DNA of 22,879 bases, taken from Chitinispirillaceae bacterium (GTDB lineage Bacteria; Fibrobacterota; Chitinivibrionia; Chitinivibrionales; Chitinispirillaceae). The notes below the pieces were generated by a model, which saw nothing but the letters and a program-made list of their open reading frames with translations, made no database searches and was not told the DNA's origin. Made by a program: the position numbers and the translations under genes. Of the stretch, positions 21,642 through 22,879 are shown one piece after another (the stretch's first letter is position 1; every line of letters begins with the position of its first letter). The DNA is taken from NCBI GenBank assembly GCA_016932075.1, contig JAFGDP010000086.1, forward strand, positions 1 to 22,879, in the 5' to 3' direction.

Positions 21642-22879
21642 ATGAAGCTTTCGGATTGTGTACCGCGTAACCGGCATGACAGAAACCGTTTGCTGATCGT
21701 GGCGGCGGCCTTGGTTTTTCTCTATATTCCTTCACGAATCGTGCTGCTTACCGTATTCACGCCGATCGGATCGGACGTTGACCTGTACGCACGGTATGCC
21801 TATATATACAGGCTCGCGCAGGAGAAGAAGACTGATTTTTACGATCTGTACCGGGAAACCGGCATGCGCGATTCGCTCTACTCCTGTTATTCGCTCCGTG
21901 ACCTTACCGAGATTCCCTATCCGCCGCTTGCGATTCATTTCCTTGCCATTCCAACGCCGTTTGTTCTGCACGGCAGGACCGCCGTCTCGGTGGCCCTTGA
22001 TGATTTCGTGCCGCGGTATCATGCCGCGTATCGCCGGTTGTGCGCGCTTGTCGAAATGACGTTTATCCTTGCTGGCCTGTGCGTGATCATGGTGCTTTTT
22101 CGGGGAGAACGACTGGTTGAGACCATAATGAGAAGCGGTATGCTCTGTGGCGCCGGGGTATTGTTGCCGCACGTTATCTTTGACCGGCTCGACGTGGTGC
22201 TGGCCGCGCTGCTGCTGCTCTCTCTTGCGGCACTGTTATCGCGACACTGGCTGATATCGTTTTTCCTTTTAGCCTGCGCAGTCCATTTCAAGCCGGTCCC
22301 GGTTTTCCTGATTCCACTATGGATCTATGGCTCAATGGCCTGTCTGCGTCCGGGGCAGGCGTCCGGTACACAACGGATCATGGGACTGGCAAGCATCTTC
22401 TGCGTGCGAACCGGCGTGCTTACGGTGATGATTGGAGCCCTGGCCGTGCCGTTTATGGTGGCCGATGGGCCGGAAGCGTTCGGGTTCTTATCATTTCATG
22501 CCCAACGCGGAATCCATATCGAATCAACATGGGGAACGGCCGCCATGCTTCTGGGCAGATTGTTCCATGTCCCTTTTCAGATCGTGTATGATTTTGGGGC
22601 CTTTAATGTCGCGATAACCGGGGCCGACACGCTCAGCCGCATCGCAACCGCCGTTCTGGTCGCTGCCATTATTATCTACGCGGCAATGATCGGTTGGCGG
22701 ATGCTCCGGTACCGACAGCGAACAACAGGGGGGCTTCCATTACCGGTACCTCCAATAATGACCATTGTATGGACATGTATATTTCTGGGAACGATCTTCT
22801 GCGTTTTCAAGATGTTCTCACCACAGTTTCTTTTGCTGCTCGTTCCCCTCGTCGCGCTGGTCCCCTTCACGGGACTCAG
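21642..22879 (+). CDS. membrane glycosyltransferase, GT87-like, truncated by window end
   Basis: The frame is open from the ATG at 21642 to the last base (412 codons and two bases), so the 3' end is outside the window. After a basic start comes a hydrophobic helix (LLIVAAALVFLYIPSRIVLL), then a loop with GSDVDLYARYAYIYRLAQ (43-60) and TEIPYPPLAIHFLAIPTP (89-106), the Asp-x-Asp and YPP marks of GT87/PimE-like polyprenyl-sugar transferases. Further membrane helices follow, among them FILAGLCVIMVLF, LVAAIIIYAAMIGW and FLLLLVPLVALVPF. An in-frame GTG at 21621 is an alternative start; the ribosome site is weak for both (GGAG 12 bases before the ATG). No stop or frameshift was met in my translation. 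It follows the phosphatase and amidase, so an envelope-glycan role is likely; substrate unknown. Confidence 0.78.
   Translation, partial: MKLSDCVPRNRHDRNRLLIVAAALVFLYIPSRIVLLTVFTPIGSDVDLYARYAYIYRLAQEKKTDFYDLYRETGMRDSLYSCYSLRDLTEIPYPPLAIHFLAIPTPFVLHGRTAVSVALDDFVPRYHAAYRRLCALVEMTFILAGLCVIMVLFRGERLVETIMRSGMLCGAGVLLPHVIFDRLDVVLAALLLLSLAALLSRHWLISFFLLACAVHFKPVPVFLIPLWIYGSMACLRPGQASGTQRIMGLASIFCVRTGVLTVMIGALAVPFMVADGPEAFGFLSFHAQRGIHIESTWGTAAMLLGRLFHVPFQIVYDFGAFNVAITGADTLSRIATAVLVAAIIIYAAMIGWRMLRYRQRTTGGLPLPVPPIMTIVWTCIFLGTIFCVFKMFSPQFLLLLVPLVALVPFTGL

Noticed and set aside
21732..22172. 146-codon minus-strand frame
   Set aside because: Antisense to the truncated membrane glycosyltransferase, which has a continuous plus-strand frame with family motifs.

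Overview
The window looks like ordinary chromosome (or a metagenome-assembled contig) from a Gram-negative, diderm bacterium that makes type IV pili. The diderm reading rests on an outer-membrane-barrel-type protein, a lipoprotein-like Ig-repeat protein and an AmpD-type amidase. A DUF4900-type pilX-like protein, an Asp-rich/Ig-repeat surface protein and dispersed GC-rich palindromes would fit the FCB group (for example Fibrobacterota-like lineages), but this placement is an inference. GC is uneven: a sampled line in pilC (14221-14280) has 41 G/C of 60, and one in the glycosyltransferase block (10861-10920) has 20 of 60.

Layout. (1) 188-2807, minus strand: a minor-pilin operon, PilV-like, PilW-like and an unusually large PilX-like protein, with overlapping genes. 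(2) 3030-6740: a patch of small accessory genes between short direct repeats. It holds a DUF4143 AAA ATPase, a HigB/XRE toxin-antitoxin locus, an orphan HTH fragment, a HicB/HicA locus and a DUF2442 protein. Both toxin genes carry a single-base frameshift, while both antitoxins are intact. (3) 6922-12937: two pilin genes bracket three large membrane proteins of the GT-C glycosyltransferase type, arranged pilin(-) GT(-) / GT(+) GT(+) / pilin(-). This looks like a pilin-glycosylation locus of low GC. (4) 13437-18344, minus strand: an Ig-repeat surface protein, an outer-membrane protein and the pilus platform protein PilC in one tight operon. (5) 18751-22879: tyrS on the plus strand, a convergent small four-cysteine protein, then a plus-strand run of low-molecular-weight phosphatase, AmpD-like amidase and a further membrane glycosyltransferase that runs off the window's end with no stop.

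Most striking: the promoters of the minor-pilin operon and both pilin genes share one architecture, an AGCGCT palindrome, then 10-12 bp, a TTG-type -35, 17-18 bp, and a perfect TATAAT. This suggests a pilin regulon controlled by an unidentified activator at about -50 on a housekeeping-type promoter, not the sigma-54/PilR scheme known from Pseudomonas. Second, the only two recognisable toxins in the window are each broken by one base while all the long genes stay open, which points to selective toxin inactivation rather than poor sequence. No rRNA, tRNA, CRISPR array, transposase or integrase was recognised.
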